A DNA stretch of 64,000 nucleotides from Rhabdophis nuchalis (GCA_039707465.1 CM077643.1:67396605-67460604); one strand, 5' to 3'; positions 1-12,149 are shown, numbered from the stretch's first letter. The notes: a model not told the origin generated them from the letters alone. Translations and numbers: made by a program.

Positions 1-1131
1 TTCCTTTTCAAATTTTAGTAAAGATCAAGATCTTGAAGAAGAATACTATCCAGCTTTGGTTTAAAACTTGGTGGAAATTAAATCCAAAAGATCTTGAATA
101 TGAGAGCAACAAGTTTACTGCTTAAAAAAATGAAAAATATTCAGAATGGCACCAAAACTACCCAAAACTATTGTTAAAATCAACCAAGTAAAAATAGAGA
201 GTAAAAATTGGAAATACATTTTATGTCATCCTTTTCATGCAATTATAGTTTTAGATCACAATGTTTACATTTTTGAAAGTGTGTCCTCAGGTGTGACTTT
301 TTTAGAACTTTTGGGAAAAGTTCTTTTTTAGAACTTTTGGGAAAAGTTCCCATTATTTTTAGTCTTATCCCATAGCAGAAAATGCTGCAGAATGTGGATA
401 TAATCAAGGTATAATGGTAAAAAAGATTTTCACAGACAAGATAGGGTGCTCATTATGAGATTGTACATGCAGTGAATACAAATTTTGAATAGTTAATCTA
501 GTATTTGAAAAACTGTGCAATTTAAAATAAAATGTGGGCACATGTAGATTAGCTCAGATTTTGCTCTTTGCTGTATGCAATTTTTCTTTTCTGAATTACT
601 TTTTTTTGTTTTAGATTAGATTAATCAGACACAAATGTATTTGCAAACAGCTGGAAGTAGCCTTGAACAATGTACCATAAAATTCTAGGCTTTAAAATTG
701 TTCCTTGAAGATTTGTGCAAAAAAATGTGGAGGCTTTTGCACAAATCAGGCCTTTTAGTACATAACAACAAAATGTAAGGAAATGGACATTATCATAGGG
801 GGGGAAATCACAATTCAAAAAATGCAAGGATAAGGAACAGAGGATGCTATTGACAGAAAAAATCAAGAGGGCAATATTTGGGTGCCTTGATCATTGATCA
901 CAAAGAACAGGACTCTTATTCCAAAGCAATGTTTGCTACCATTTATCATTTGCCTTGATTTCTGCAGAAGAAAAACTTGAGAAGACTTTACCAAACATAA
1001 GAGAAATGTATGATGAATTTTGTGGTGTAGATACCTTAATTAAAACTTTTTTAAACTGTGAAAATATTTGAAAGGCACAATATCCCAAATTAACATAGAA
1101 ATGGGCAGTATTGAAATTTCTGGAATGTATT
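1..1131. other. AT-rich sequence without a recognised gene
   Basis: No open frame here has the look of a protein, and no transposon family was recognised. The only structure seen is a 26-bp tandem duplication at 299-349: the block that reads TTTTTAGAACTTTTGGG and continues AAAAGTTC occurs twice. Confidence 0.6.
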
Positions 1132-1330
1132 AAGCAATAGCAATAACACTTAGACATATTCCGCATAATAGTACTTTACAGCACTTTTTGTTGGGTTTGC
1201 AAAGTCAGCATATTGACCACAACAATCTGAGTCCTCATTCTACCAACCTCAGAAGGATGGAAGGCTAAATCACCCAAGCTGTGAACAAAGTTGTCCAGCA
1301 ATACTGCATTCTAACAACTGTGCCACCAGA
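1132..1330 (-). mobile_element. tRNA-derived SINE, snake type with CTATTG tail
   Basis: Read on the minus strand this starts with a TGGCACAGT-like A box near 1325 and ends in the AGCAATAGCAATA tail at 1135. The internal block CTCAGAAGGATGGAAGGCTA also occurs in the copies at 18088-18262 and 45401-45642. The family is a tRNA-headed retroposon that uses a LINE for reverse transcription. This copy has diverged, and its B box is hard to read. Confidence 0.65.
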
Positions 1331-1684
1331 ATTTGGATTTTGATAAATGTCTACCAAACCTATCCTACTTCATGACTATTTATATGTGTGTTCCTAATGT
1401 AAAACAAACTTTTCAAAATTAAAATTAAAAAAATATGTTTTGATCAACTATGAACAAAGATAAATTAACACATCTGGCTATACTGTTTATTGAACATGAA
1501 TATGCAAAAAAATCAATTTTAATGAAGTCACTGTCAAATATGCAGCTGTTAAGGTTTAAACAGTAACAATGATATTTAATACTGTACCAGACCAAAATGT
1601 AACTAAATTTTCCTTTAAAAAATAAATAAATATACATCAAGGTAATTAAAAAATACTAATCCATTACTTTTTTCTCTTTTTTGA

Positions 1685-2593
1685 AAAGTTCCATCGCTGG
1701 TTATCGGGGGCGAGTCAATGGCCCCCGTGGAAAGGGCTCGCAACTTGGGCGTTCTCCTGGATTCACGGCTGTCCCTGGATGACCATGTGGCGGCCGTGAC
1801 CATGGGGGCGTTCTACCAGGTTCGCCTGGTACGCCAGTTGCGTCCCTTTCTGGACCGGGACACCCTCCGCACAGTCACGCAAGTACTCGCGACATCCCAC
1901 CTTGACTATTGCAACGCTCTCTACATGGGGCTCCCCTTGAGGTGCATCCGGAGGTTCCAGTTAGTCCAGAACGCGGCCGCGCGGGGGATTCTGGGAACAT
2001 CCCAAAGTTCCCATGTAACACCTCTCCTGCGCAAGCTGCACTGGCTACCGGTAGCCTTCCGGGTGCGCTTCAAGGTGCTTGTTACCATCTTTAAATCGCT
2101 CCATGGCTCGGGGCCTAGTTACTTGCGGGACCGCCTCCTGCCACATACCTCCCTCCGACCGATTCACTCCCACAGGGAGAGCCTCCTCAGGGTGCAGACC
2201 GCCAGTCAATGCTGGCTGGCGATGCCCAGGGGTAGAGCCTTCTCTGTGGCAGGGCCTGCCCTCTGGAACGACCTGCCCCCCGAACTACGCACCATCACGG
2301 ACCTTCCCCTCTTCCGCCGCTCACTCAAGACACATCTCTTCCAATAAGCTGGACTACCTTAGAACTCAGGTCTTGGCCTGATAGAGCTTCAGTTACATTT
2401 GAATAAGGATTTGATAGGTTTTAACTGGGAATTTTAGCACAGGCACATAATTTAATTTCTTTTTAACTTTTGTAACGTTGTTATTTATGTATTGTTGTTT
2501 TTAATTTCCCTGTTCACCGCCCAGAGTCCATCTCGACGGAGATTGGTGCGGTTTATAAATCGAATAAAATTGAAAATTGAAATTGAAATTTGT
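1685..2593 (+). mobile_element. L2-clade LINE, 5'-truncated 3' part
   Basis: The end of an L2-like reverse transcriptase ORF is followed by about 240 bp of 3' UTR. That UTR finishes in the CCGCCCAGAGTCCATCTCG block and a short GAAATT-type tail. Clade calling rests on the C-terminal blocks HLDYCNAL, LHWLPV, GPALWNDLP and FRRSLKTHLF. The element is much richer in GC and CpG than the AT-rich DNA around it, which suggests a fairly recent insertion. The same 3' UTR recurs at 49205-49438. No target duplication could be settled. Confidence 0.85.
1718..2347 (+). CDS. C-terminal part of L2 LINE reverse transcriptase (intact frame)
   Basis: This is a 209-residue frame with no stop or frameshift. It is the region after the reverse transcriptase palm in L2/CR1-group LINEs (thumb and C-terminal domain). 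Recognisable blocks are RNLGVLLDSRLSLDDHV near the start, HLDYCNALYMGLPL near residue 61, LHWLPV near 107, GPALWNDLPPELR near 180 and FRRSLKTHLFQ at the very end. The frame stays open upstream to at least 1688, so the ATG at 1718 is an internal methionine and not a true start. The element lacks the catalytic palm and the endonuclease, so it cannot move by itself. An intact frame in dead DNA points to recent insertion. Confidence 0.7.
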   Translation: MAPVERARNLGVLLDSRLSLDDHVAAVTMGAFYQVRLVRQLRPFLDRDTLRTVTQVLATSHLDYCNALYMGLPLRCIRRFQLVQNAAARGILGTSQSSHVTPLLRKLHWLPVAFRVRFKVLVTIFKSLHGSGPSYLRDRLLPHTSLRPIHSHRESLLRVQTASQCWLAMPRGRAFSVAGPALWNDLPPELRTITDLPLFRRSLKTHLFQ

Positions 2594-3110
2594 ACTTTAA
2601 TATTTATTTTATTAGTTATTTACTGAGATGATTATATAGTTTAATCTAATAAAAGTTTCAATGTCTGCATTTATTTTTCAGTCATTGTTTGTTTCAACAA
2701 TAATTGAATCAGTTGTTCTTTATTTCATTACTACATTAAGTGCATACATTAAGTGTTACATGAGTGTCATCCTGTAGATATTGTTTCTCACATTGACATG
2801 GCTGATAATGGTCATTTGTGGATTACTATGCAGCTACTATATGCTGAAGGTCTTTCCAAAAGGACATACTTCTATGTGTATGGGTAAATAATTATATTTT
2901 CTTGATAATGTCAATATAATAAAGCTAGATACAAAGTCCTGTACTGGCTGCAAAGTGACAACCAATACAGAGACAACAGTGAGAATAAGAGGAGGGAAAA
3001 TAAAGAACATTTCTAATATTGCTGCAGGGACAAGCACCTTGCTGTCTTGGAAATTAACTATGATCAACCCTAGTTAGGATTAGAATGGGTAGATAAACTG
3101 AAATTAGTAT
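2594..3110. other. AT-rich sequence without a recognised gene
   Basis: No coding frame or known repeat could be assigned between the L2 tail and the palindromic repeat that follows. Confidence 0.5.
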
Positions 3111-3310
3111 CTATGGAGATTCTCAGTCATGGCTGTCCCAAAAAAGGGCTTTTTCAAAAGGTAACTGGACTGCTCTTGTTTTTCCTTGAAAACATTTTGT
3201 TTCTCATCCAAGGAGCTTCTTCAGTTTTTGATAAGAAGCAAAATGTCTTCAAGCAAAAACAAAGAAAATCCAGCTGCCTTTTGAAAAAGCACTTTTGGGA
3301 CAAATGAGAT
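3111..3310. repeat. Palindromic interspersed repeat, both arms present
   Basis: The left arm (3136-3212) reads TCCCAAAAAAGGGCTTTTTC and onward through TTTCTCATCC. The right arm (about 3229-3300) is its imperfect reverse complement, ending AAAGCACTTTTGGGA. The two face each other across a short centre containing CTTCTTCAG. Single arms of the same family lie at 21110-21235 and 35425-35560, and a pair lies at 52049-52510. The family class is not known to me. The symmetry suggests a MITE-like or foldback element. Confidence 0.7.
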
Positions 3311-3511
3311 TATTGGGATTGATGGCTAAACTGAAAAGTTTTTTAAAACTGCAGAAGGCTGTGGCAAGCCATTCCTAACACCATTGAACAGATGGATGGA
3401 TATGTAAATCATAGCCAACCTTGACTCCTTTTGATTGTTTTTACCCTTAACTGTTACTGATACCACTAATGATGATCTCTGCTTCCAAGGCAAGGTTGAT
3501 TCTTTTTCTCT

Positions 3512-3882
3512 CCCTGAGGAATACCTGGTATTTATTGAAAAGAAGGACTAGGGGAGACACGATAGCAGTCTTCCGATATCTCAGAGGCTGCCACAAAGAA
3601 GAGGGAGTCAAACTAGTCTCCAAAGCACCTGAGGGCAGAACAAGAAGCAATGGGTGGCAACTAATCAAGGAGAGAAGCAACTTAGAACTAAGGAGAAATT
3701 TCCTGACAGAACAATTAACCAGTGGAAAAGCTTGCCTCCAGAAGTTGTGAATGTCCCAACCCTGGAAGTCTTTAAGAAGATGTTGGATAGCCATTTGTCT
3801 GAAATGGTATAGGGTTTCCTGCCTGGGCAGGGGGTTGGACTAGAAGACCTCCAAGGTCCCTTCCAACTCTGCTATTGTATTG
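3512..3882 (+). mobile_element. CR1 LINE, 5'-truncated 3' end
   Basis: The end of the CR1 ORF2 is readable in pieces: KRRTRGDTIAVFRYLRGCHK, then RSNGWQLIKERSNLELRRN, then the LPPEVV-type block disrupted by a frameshift near 3720. The 3' UTR motif GGTCCCTTCCAACTCTGCTA sits at about 3857-3876. This is the same CR1 subfamily as 46893-47470 and 58706-59253. It is dead. Confidence 0.85.
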
Positions 3883-5950
3883 GTAAATTAGTCCCTTATC
3901 CCCTTTCATTTCTCTATTCATCATAATATAAGATGGAATGGGAGTGGGATATCTCATCTCTTTAGACTGAATTTCTCTACTGTGTAAAAGTAAAAGTACA
4001 ATGTAGAATTTGAAAAATAGAATGTAAGACTTGCACAGTATTTAGAATGCAAATGCGGAGAGGAATATTTTGCATTCTGTTCATTTCAGTCATCATTTAA
4101 AGGAGACAAATTTATGTTGTGTAGCTGCATTTGTTTTGGATTATGTTACTTAGCCACTGGATGATATTAGTTCAATGCATCAAAGGCCATTCATTAGTAG
4201 AATATCTTGTAATTGGAGATAATGCCCTATTCATTTATCCTTTGGTATTCAAGTATTAAGCTTTATCAGAGCATTGTTTTCTGACTTGCCAGAAAGAAAA
4301 CAGCATTAGAAACTGCAGAGACCTTCCTCAGTCAGGAAGGAGATGCCGCTGGACAGAAGCCATTAACCGAAAAGCAGCCTCTACAATTGCCCTGACCCTG
4401 TAAAGAGTTTGCTAGATGGATTCCCAAGCAGCAGCAGAGGCGAAAAAGAAAATGCCTTTGCAGTTTAAAATCCATTCTGCTTCATTAATCCAGTTCAGGC
4501 TCTATAGATACCCAATCAGTTTTCTGTCTTAGAAAGTGGAAGTGGTGAATAATGAAATAGGTGAGAGGGTGGAAGGAAAATCATTCAAGCCAAACCTCCT
4601 CAAGGTCTTGAATTAGCATATCAAAATGGTATTCACAATTACCAGTAGAGCAGAAATAGTTATCAGATGTCTAATTTCTTGACGTGTTCATGGAGAACAG
4701 AGACAAAAGACGCAGATGCAAGCAACTTATAATGAGCCAGAACAAACCTTTTTAAATGTAAGGGCCATTTAAATTCCTAGTCCATGTAGTTGCATTTGCC
4801 AGCAATATTCTCCTGAAGTAAGATTTTCAAACCTCAAAGGAAGTGACTTTGATTATTTTGTCACATCACATTTATTAATTGAACAAAGTAATCAAACACA
4901 GGCAATTTCTTGGTAACTTTCTTTACAACAAGTGACAACCCTACTAATTATGCCATTTCCCAGCCTAGAGTGTGTTTGCCTTAGAATTTGTTCAGCATGT
5001 TGTATCTTCAAGTATAGGCGGAATTATTGTTAATGCATGAAATAATTCATAAAAACATCCTTCTTGGATTATATCCATTTTGAGCATTTTTAAAATGCTA
5101 TTCAGACTAACCTTTTTCCCCCCCAAAATATATGTTTTACATACTTATGACTTGTATTAAGTTCTCAACCAACAATGGAAATTCATTTTTAGCACTCTTT
5201 AGTAATGGCAAAGATGTAACTACAGCTTCTTTTTGATACGTTTCTGTGGGCTAGGTAACGCTACAAACCTTTGAATGAGTATCGAGTTCTATAGGGGATT
5301 GCACATATAATTAGCTGAAGATCCTTGCAGACTTCTCTTTGTAAGAAAGAATCACAGTCTTCAACCTTAATTATTTGGCTACTGTCTCCCTTCACTACTA
5401 TAGAAACAAATAATAATTATCAACAAAGAAATATTTCTTTTCTTCATGTGAAATTAATGAATCATGAAATGACAGATGATTATTTTTCTTCCATTGTTGT
5501 AGATAACACTGGAGTGGATCCAATGAACACCCCTTCAAAGTAGCAAACTGAAAACTATAGTTTTAGCTAATTTAGACGTTGTGTCTTTTTTTTTAGTTGA
5601 ATCTAGTGCAAAAAAGTTTCACATAATTATCACTCAGGTGAAATACCTTTTTCATTCTAAATAGAAGACTCTTAATATACATTCCATGTAGTAAGAATCT
5701 TTTATTTATTTCGACTTCTGTATTATATATTAGCTCCCTCCCTCCTTAAAAATGTCTATATTTGTATTGCCTCAGTAGGCAATCTGAGCAGTTGGCCAAA
5801 AAAACAAAGTGACTTTGGCGTACCTTATAATGTTTTTGAGGGAATAAAATGAGAAGATGGAGCACTAGGCGTGCAGGTTTCTGCTCCATGATGAAAGGTG
5901 TGATAGAAACAAATAAAGAAAAAGACCTTTGTCTGGAGTTGAATGGAAAA
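3883..5950. other. Two kilobases without a recognised gene or repeat
   Basis: Both strands hold only short frames with unlikely composition. No family motif, array or clear inverted repeat was seen. It may be old unique sequence. Confidence 0.5.
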
Positions 5951-5956
5951 TGAGCT

Positions 5957-6403
5957 TGTCAGGTCTGCCTCTAACGATAACCAAGAAAGAAACCACACAA
6001 CTCCATTTGAAAGAATTAAGAGTACTTTTACTGGTTATGAAAAGATAGCAGCGAGGTAAAGCAAGGTCTGAGACCCAAGCGCGCGAAATCATACATATCA
6101 ATATGTGTCCAGCCCCCTCCCTCCAACAACCCCCACCCCATTGTCCAATGCACAATCCCCTTAGGTGTCATGTGGGTTGCATCTCCAGGAGCATCATCAG
6201 GATGGCATGCAAGACCGTTGGCCTTGACCACCGCACAGCCCTGGCCAGTGGTATGCAAAGTAGATGGTGAGAACATACTCCCTTCTGCAAATCGCCCTCC
6301 TGCACCATGCAGTCCCATTCCCAAATACCAAAACCCTTCTCTCCCCATTTCAATGACAGCTGAAGCAAGCAGCAAAGCGGAGGCTGACAGAGCTAGAATA
6401 ACA
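5957..6403 (-). mobile_element. Probable solo LTR (retrovirus-like element)
   Basis: On the minus strand this 447-bp block starts TGTTATTCTAGC and ends GACCTGACA, giving TG...CA ends. The flanks are GAGCT at 5952-5956 and GAGCA at 6404-6408, a 4-of-5 match that fits a 5-bp target duplication. It is GC-richer than its neighbourhood. No gag, pol or env sequence adjoins it, so it would be a solo LTR formed by recombination. No clear TATA box was found, which keeps confidence moderate. Confidence 0.45.
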
Positions 6404-6408
6404 GAGCA

Positions 6409-7146
6409 ATATTACTGTCCAGCAATATAGGCCAGTGGCATCTGTTATTAAAATGGCATTATTTTCTACTTTTTATTTGAACTTCAATACATGCATTGAA
6501 CAAAAATCGGCTTCATGTTACTATAGCCACTATTTTACCTTTGTTTGACATCTACCCACCAGGCCAAAGATGTTGATACTGATGCTACTGTCATGAACAC
6601 AAGTATCCATAAAATCAGCAGGATTGAACTTTGAAGGGAACTTTAGTTTTGGATAGCCATGCTGTAGGAATCTCCTGAGCAGATAAATGTTTTTATTTGT
6701 AAGATACATAGACCTCTCACGAAGCTGATAACCTGGCATTGCCCAGAACAAATCCCCCTTATCAGAGGGACCCCATTTGTTTTTTGTAAGAACCAATCCC
6801 ACTTACCAGAGGGAGCCCCCTTGTGGAGTACCGTGAAGCCGTTACCATGGCAACTTCACTGTGCTGTACAGTAAAAGCCATTTTAAGGCACAACAGGCTG
6901 TATCTTAACAGAACTTGAATCCAAATGTAGACTATCACTGTCACAGTTCTCTTCTTGTCAGCTGAGACAGGAGGATAGTTGTATATAATTGTTTCCACAA
7001 CACCATGTTAAGGCCCCAATTAAGGGAGGAGACATACTGTTTCCTTGTCTGCCTTTCGGCTCATCACCAGAGACCATCTAGACATAAAGCCATGAGTTCC
7101 GTTGTGTAATTTTTTTTATATGTGTGTTAGGTTTTTGAGCTGATCA
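6409..7146. other. Unresolved sequence, possibly an old LTR or transposon piece
   Basis: A short direct repeat is visible: CCCTTATCAGAGGGACCCC near 6758 and CCACTTACCAGAGGGAGCC near 6800. Several minus-strand frames of 78-90 residues overlap here, but none resembles a known protein. Identity was not established. Confidence 0.35.
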
Positions 7147-7460
<314 letters not shown>

Positions 7461-7463
<3 letters not shown>

Positions 7464-7562
7464 ACATCATTTCCTTTGTTCATGTCCATGTTCATACTTA
7501 TACCTGCTTTCTTGTACATGTTTGACAAACTAATAAATATAAATATAATATGTAATATAAAT
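7461..7562 (+). mobile_element. LINE 3' tail fragment
   Basis: The block TCCTTTGTTCATGTCCATGT, then TTGTACATGTTTGACAAACT and TAATAAATATAAAT, matches the reverse complement of the 3' end of the LINE at 59275-59890. Only about 100 bp of the element is present, so it is a heavily 5'-truncated copy that ends against the AT array. Confidence 0.55.
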
Positions 7563-8848
7563 TAAATTTTATGCCACCCATCTCCCTTACAAGGTGACTC
7601 TAGGCTTACATTTGGCTATGATTCTAGTTCTCAGTTTGTCTAAACGGGATCTTTGAGGCAAGCTTTGTTTATTTTCCTGAGCTCTTCCATTTTCTCTGTC
7701 TGAAGCGATTTATAGGTGCCATAAAGAACCCTGATCTAATTGCTGGCATAGATGGGTAGTGTCTCAGGTGACCTACTTTAAATCTTATTGGAATGAATCA
7801 ACTTACCATAAAGCGTGTTGCCTTTATATCTCACAAAAACCACAGGAAAAGTAATGTAAACTTGGATCAAAAATTATGTAAAAGCTATCATTCACTACTG
7901 GAATGTTGATAATTCTTGAATGAATACAGAACAATGATTCTAAGACAATTGAGCTGTTGGGGAGAAGAAGAATAAAAATGATTGCTTTTGGCCCTCCTGT
8001 TTCCTTTAAAGGAAAAAATGGAAATTAATATCTTTTATTACATAACAAAATTATGTTCATTATTTTTTCAGGTGCCTTCCTTATACCGATCCATTTGGAT
8101 AGGAATCTTTCTCCCTTTCTATGCCTGGAAAGCAAGTGAAGATTTATATGAAAAGAAATAAAATGAAATGCAATCTTACAGCAGAAACAAAATGCTTGAA
8201 TTCCAAATTTTCATGAATTGCATAAAATAAGAAAGAATGCAAGATATTTTAAAAAATAGTTGCCTGAGTTCAGAGGCTGAATGAATGGTAAAAAAAAAAA
8301 ATGAACATAACCAGAAAACTGAATGAATGGTAGAAAACTGAAAATAAGACACAACCCTCTACTAGGTCTGAGAATTGCCTGCTTGGATATGATTTGATTT
8401 GCTCTGAAGGAATCCGTTCCAATTCTGAGAAATCATAACTGTTAATATTCCCCTTTATATGATGCCCCATGAGTAAGCACCACTGAAATCAGACTGTATA
8501 GTTTCAAATATTATATTATCCAATTAACTTTCATATATAACTTAAACACAGTTTACTGTACTAGTTTCATTCCATCAGTCAGTTCAGTGAAATCTTTGAT
8601 TCAACTCATGTGTATTCTTATGTCCTATTGCAATCATTATGGTGGTCAATCTAAATTTTGTAGGGCTACATGTGGCTGAGCCATGAGATGGCAGGAAGAA
8701 GTATTTTACAGATGTCATTGCACACTCATCTAAAAGGAATTCTGCGGAGAAGCCCAAATTAAGAGACTGTGCAGTCCTGAGCTGGATAGGGGATAGAAGA
8801 GGAGGTTCAGCATAGCTACACCCTAGAAGCTCTTAGGATAAATCTATA
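7563..8848. other. Sequence without a recognised gene
   Basis: No protein-like frame and no named repeat was seen. A local tandem echo of AATGAATGGTA(G)AAAA lies near 8280-8335. Confidence 0.5.
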
Positions 8849-8856
8849 AATTAGAA

Positions 8857-8968
8857 CAGTATTTCTTGAACTCAGCCACCTGAAGATGTGTGGACTTCAA
8901 CTCCCAGTTGGGGAATTCTTGGAGTTGAAGTCCACACATCTTCAAGTGGCTGAGTTCGAGAAACACTG
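8857..8968. mobile_element. Short palindromic hAT-type MITE with 8-bp target duplication
   Basis: The 112-bp element starts CAGTATTTCTTGAACTCAGC and ends GCTGAGTTCGAGAAACACTG. It is inverted over nearly its whole length around AATTCTTGG. The flanks AATTAGAA (8849-8856) and AGTTAGAA (8969-8976) match at 7 of 8 positions, the duplication length of hAT transposases. It has no coding capacity and depends on an autonomous relative. Confidence 0.85.
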
Positions 8969-8976
8969 AGTTAGAA

Positions 8977-9599
8977 GAATACAGCATTAGTCTGGCAAGG
9001 TTCTATTAGATTTAAGTAAATAAAGAATTAGACTTGATTGGATTTTACTGTGTTGTCTTTGGACCTGAACCTGACAGCCAGCCAGATCACGTAGCCATAA
9101 ATTATTTGTAATCACAATAATGATATATATTTTTAAAATTCTTCCTTGTCTTCACTTTTTTATTGTTTTGCAACACATCACTATGAAAATATGGTTTCTC
9201 AAACTTGGCAGTGGTGTGTTCCCACTAAAATGATAAATAGATTTATGAGACTTTTTCACCTCATGTATAAAATTAATGATTTCTCTGGAGACAGAATTGG
9301 GAAATAAATATACCATTTTGAATAAATATACTAGACAACTTGGGGATAACATTGGGCCTTCATTTCCCTATCGTCCATCATTATTTTCATTATTATTAAT
9401 GTAGTGGAAGTGGGAGTTGGCTTGACTGCAGTTGACCACCCTTTAGCAGCTGATAGTGACACTGGTCTAGCCATCCTCCAAAGGACCAGTCTGTTGAACC
9501 TCTTAGAGATGGCCCAACAACACAGCAACATAGACACGGCTACAAATGTGCCAAATTTAAGTGCCACAGGAGCCATGGGTTCCAGATTTTGGATGCCCA
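8977..9599. other. Sequence without a supported gene
   Basis: A minus-strand frame of 89 residues at 9331-9600 has a hydrophobic stretch but is not a protein I recognise. Part of its sequence (near 9545-9640) resembles 30370-30505, so it is more likely part of a dispersed repeat. Confidence 0.4.
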
Positions 9600-9977
9600 T
9601 TTGAAATATTTTGGTTCAATAATTGTTGCCATATGTTGCACTGTTTCTCCCAGTTCTTCTTCAAAATGATCACAGAACTTTGCAATGTTCTAAAATAACA
9701 CAACTTTGAAAGCAACCATTGAAACAATGAAATTAAAAACTATACAAGTTCTATTGACTACAATTTGGACCACTAATTTGGCTATTAAGCAAAATAGCCA
9801 CTAAGTGAAATTATAACCGTGCTTATGATCTTACTTCATGCTTTCCCTTGCTTTACAGATCTACACTGTACAAAGATTGTAAATGTGAGGATTGATTGCA
9901 AATGTACTTTTTCATCACCACCGTAACTGTGAGCAGTTGCTAAACAAGGCAGTCGCTAAACAAAGACTGCCTGTATA
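9600..9977 (-). repeat. Degraded dispersed repeat ending in CAGGCAGTCTTTGTTTAG
   Basis: Read on the minus strand it begins TACAGGCAGTCTTTGTTTAG and repeats short blocks such as TTTAGCGACTG and TTTAGCAACTG. It runs on with CAAAGTTCTGTGATCATTTTG. This is the pattern of a common squamate repeat that normally begins with a TACAGG(C/T)AGTCCTCGACTTA-type end. Related fragments appear at 17113-17210 and about 42745-42840. Class uncertain. Confidence 0.45.
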
Positions 9978-10865
9978 ACCTACACACACACACACCTATG
10001 TGTAAAATATAATGGGAAGAATAAACTTTCTTACTTTTGTAACAAACCTGAAATCTGGGTAATATTTCTGAGGTCTATTCTCACTTCTAATTCCACATTT
10101 ATTTTGGATTTTTATAGCACTAACTCTGACTATTCTGACTTTGCTGCTGGCAGAACGAAAGGGACTTCTGACAGTGATCCAGCTTTGGGGTGTATGCCAT
10201 ATGAGATTTGCTCACTGCAGAGAATCACTGAGATGACCTTGGAGGAATAAAGTGACAGTTAGGAAAACATGATTTAAGTCCAGGAAAAGAAGAAAATGTT
10301 AGAAAGAAACTTAATCCGACTTTGCCTTAACTCTCTTTGGTGTGAAAGGGAGGGAGGAAAAATTATGTCAAGCTTCCATGGTTCTGTTACTGTATTTTAT
10401 ACCAATATGATTCTGGTATTTCTGACTGAGTCCATTTCCTGACCTTTCAGACCTGAAAAGTTGACACGCACTCAAAGCTCATGCCCTGTCTGACTTTACT
10501 CACTTTTCTCTTAATTTTGCATATATAGAAACCAGGAAAGCAAACATCTCTATTGGGAAATTATATGATTGAAAAAAATCTAGATTAGGGGAAAAAATCG
10601 TTGACATAAATGATAATACTAGGGAAAATGTGTAGAAAAATATGCACACATTTTGTTATAGTTTTCTACCTGCAGTGTAAAAACTGATGTAAAAATGAAA
10701 AATTAAATAAAAATTAAATTAAGAAATTGAGGAAAATTAGCAAGAAACATCCATGATTGGGATTATATGAAGCCCTTATTTATTTTTAAAAAGCTACTTG
10801 CTGAACCATTTTTTTTTTTACTTCTCTCTTTCTTCTTTTTAAAGGAGTTATTTACTAGATGGTTA
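9978..10865. other. Sequence without a recognised gene
   Basis: Only a short CA run near 9985-9994 and AT-rich DNA are visible. No frame was worth naming. Confidence 0.5.
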
Positions 10866-11050
10866 ACATTGCCCCTGCAGGTAGCCCCGGAAAGTGCGCC
10901 GTGGTGGCCGTCGGAAGGAGCTGGTGGAGGCGCGCTTAGCCATCCTCTGCCAGGGAGCTGCTCCCTCCTCCTCTTCTCCGGCCCTGCGGCCCGATTCCTA
11001 TCAAGCCGCGGACCAGCACCGGTCCGCGGACCGGGGGTTGGGGACCCCTG
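10866..11050 (-). mobile_element. Truncated copy of the GGGGTCCCCAACC hAT-like element
   Basis: The right end GGGTTGGGGACCCCTG (11035-11050) and the block CCGCGGACCAGCACCGGTCC are the reverse complement of the first 100 or so bases of the element at 16247-17291. The other terminus is absent, so the copy is incomplete, and no target duplication is visible. It forms a sharp GC peak in AT-rich DNA. Confidence 0.75.
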
Positions 11051-12149
11051 GAATAGTATATAAAAATAGAATCTGGAAAATTTAACAGAATTGTCCCTTC
11101 TTATGCCAGAAAGAATCAAAGCAGGATAAACTTCAGTTTCTTTCTCACCCATTTTTATTTCTAAGGGCTGAATTGATGTTTACTTAACTGTTCTCGCATA
11201 CCTTTTTCTAAGTTATCCCTAAGTTCATCTGGCAGACAACTCAGTTCCAGGCAAAAAATAAAAGCAACACAATCAAACTAGAATGTGCAGCTTCTAGAAT
11301 ACTAGTGTCTAAAATGCAGATGAAACCAATACAGGCAATCTGAAATCTGATTCCCTTTCCTCTTACAACATAGCCAAGCATTTCTAAGTGTTCAATTTAT
11401 GTGATTCAAGGTAATAGGAGCCTATAAGTATTTGGCTTTCTAACAATCAGCATTTCAGAAGGAGAATATATTTTGCTCTCCAAGCTTCTCCTTGAATAGT
11501 GGCTCTCCTTTATGGGCTAAACTAAGCAGTCCATCGCAGTTACGTTTACCCACATTGACATGAACAATTACATCACAGTTTCAGAAGAATCTTGATTTGA
11601 TTATAGGGATCAAGGCAAGAGATTTTAGGTCCAGAGTGGGTTTTCATCCCAGAATAATTTGGGCTGTTAGCTGAATAAACAATGGCAATGGTTGCTGTGG
11701 CGATACTAGAAAAAGTAGTTTTCCATAAAAGATGGAAGCAGGCCAATGGATGCAGGACCTTTGTTGTGGTTGTGCCAAGGAGTAATTTAACTGCCACGTG
11801 GAATGTCATTGTAGTAGTATGCATAAGCTCTTTTACTCGAAAGTCAGCACTACAGATGGCAAAAAACAGTGCCAAAGACAGCAGAAAGCAGAGGTCAATT
11901 CTAAAATACAAGCGGCATAGGAAGGAGATAATAATTCATTATCTGTAGTCATCAGCCTCCCCAATTCTCATGTATTGCCTTAATGGTTAGGAAATATTTT
12001 ACTGAATTTGATTAGAAACATATAGGATTTGGGCTGTTCATAAAATAATACAAAATATCTGGAAACATACTCCAGAACTGACACATTAAACAAGAATGAT
12101 GAAGTGAAATGTAGGAGAAAAAAATTCCATGGAATAATATAAAGGACGA
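11051..12149. other. Sequence without a supported gene
   Basis: The longest frame is a 112-residue minus-strand frame at 11573-11911 with a hydrophobic N-terminus. I cannot link it to a family, and there is no splice or promoter support, so it is not called a gene. Confidence 0.4.

Noticed and set aside
1909..2381. Frames of 61 and 100 residues in other frames of the L2 copy
   Set aside because: Shadows of the intact L2 frame at 1718-2347.
9331..9600. 89-residue minus-strand frame with a hydrophobic stretch
   Set aside because: No family match, poor composition, and part of the DNA resembles 30370-30505, so a dispersed repeat is more likely.
11573..11911. 112-residue minus-strand frame with a signal-like start
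   Set aside because: Briefly considered as a membrane-protein retrocopy, but no domain could be recognised and there is no supporting signal.
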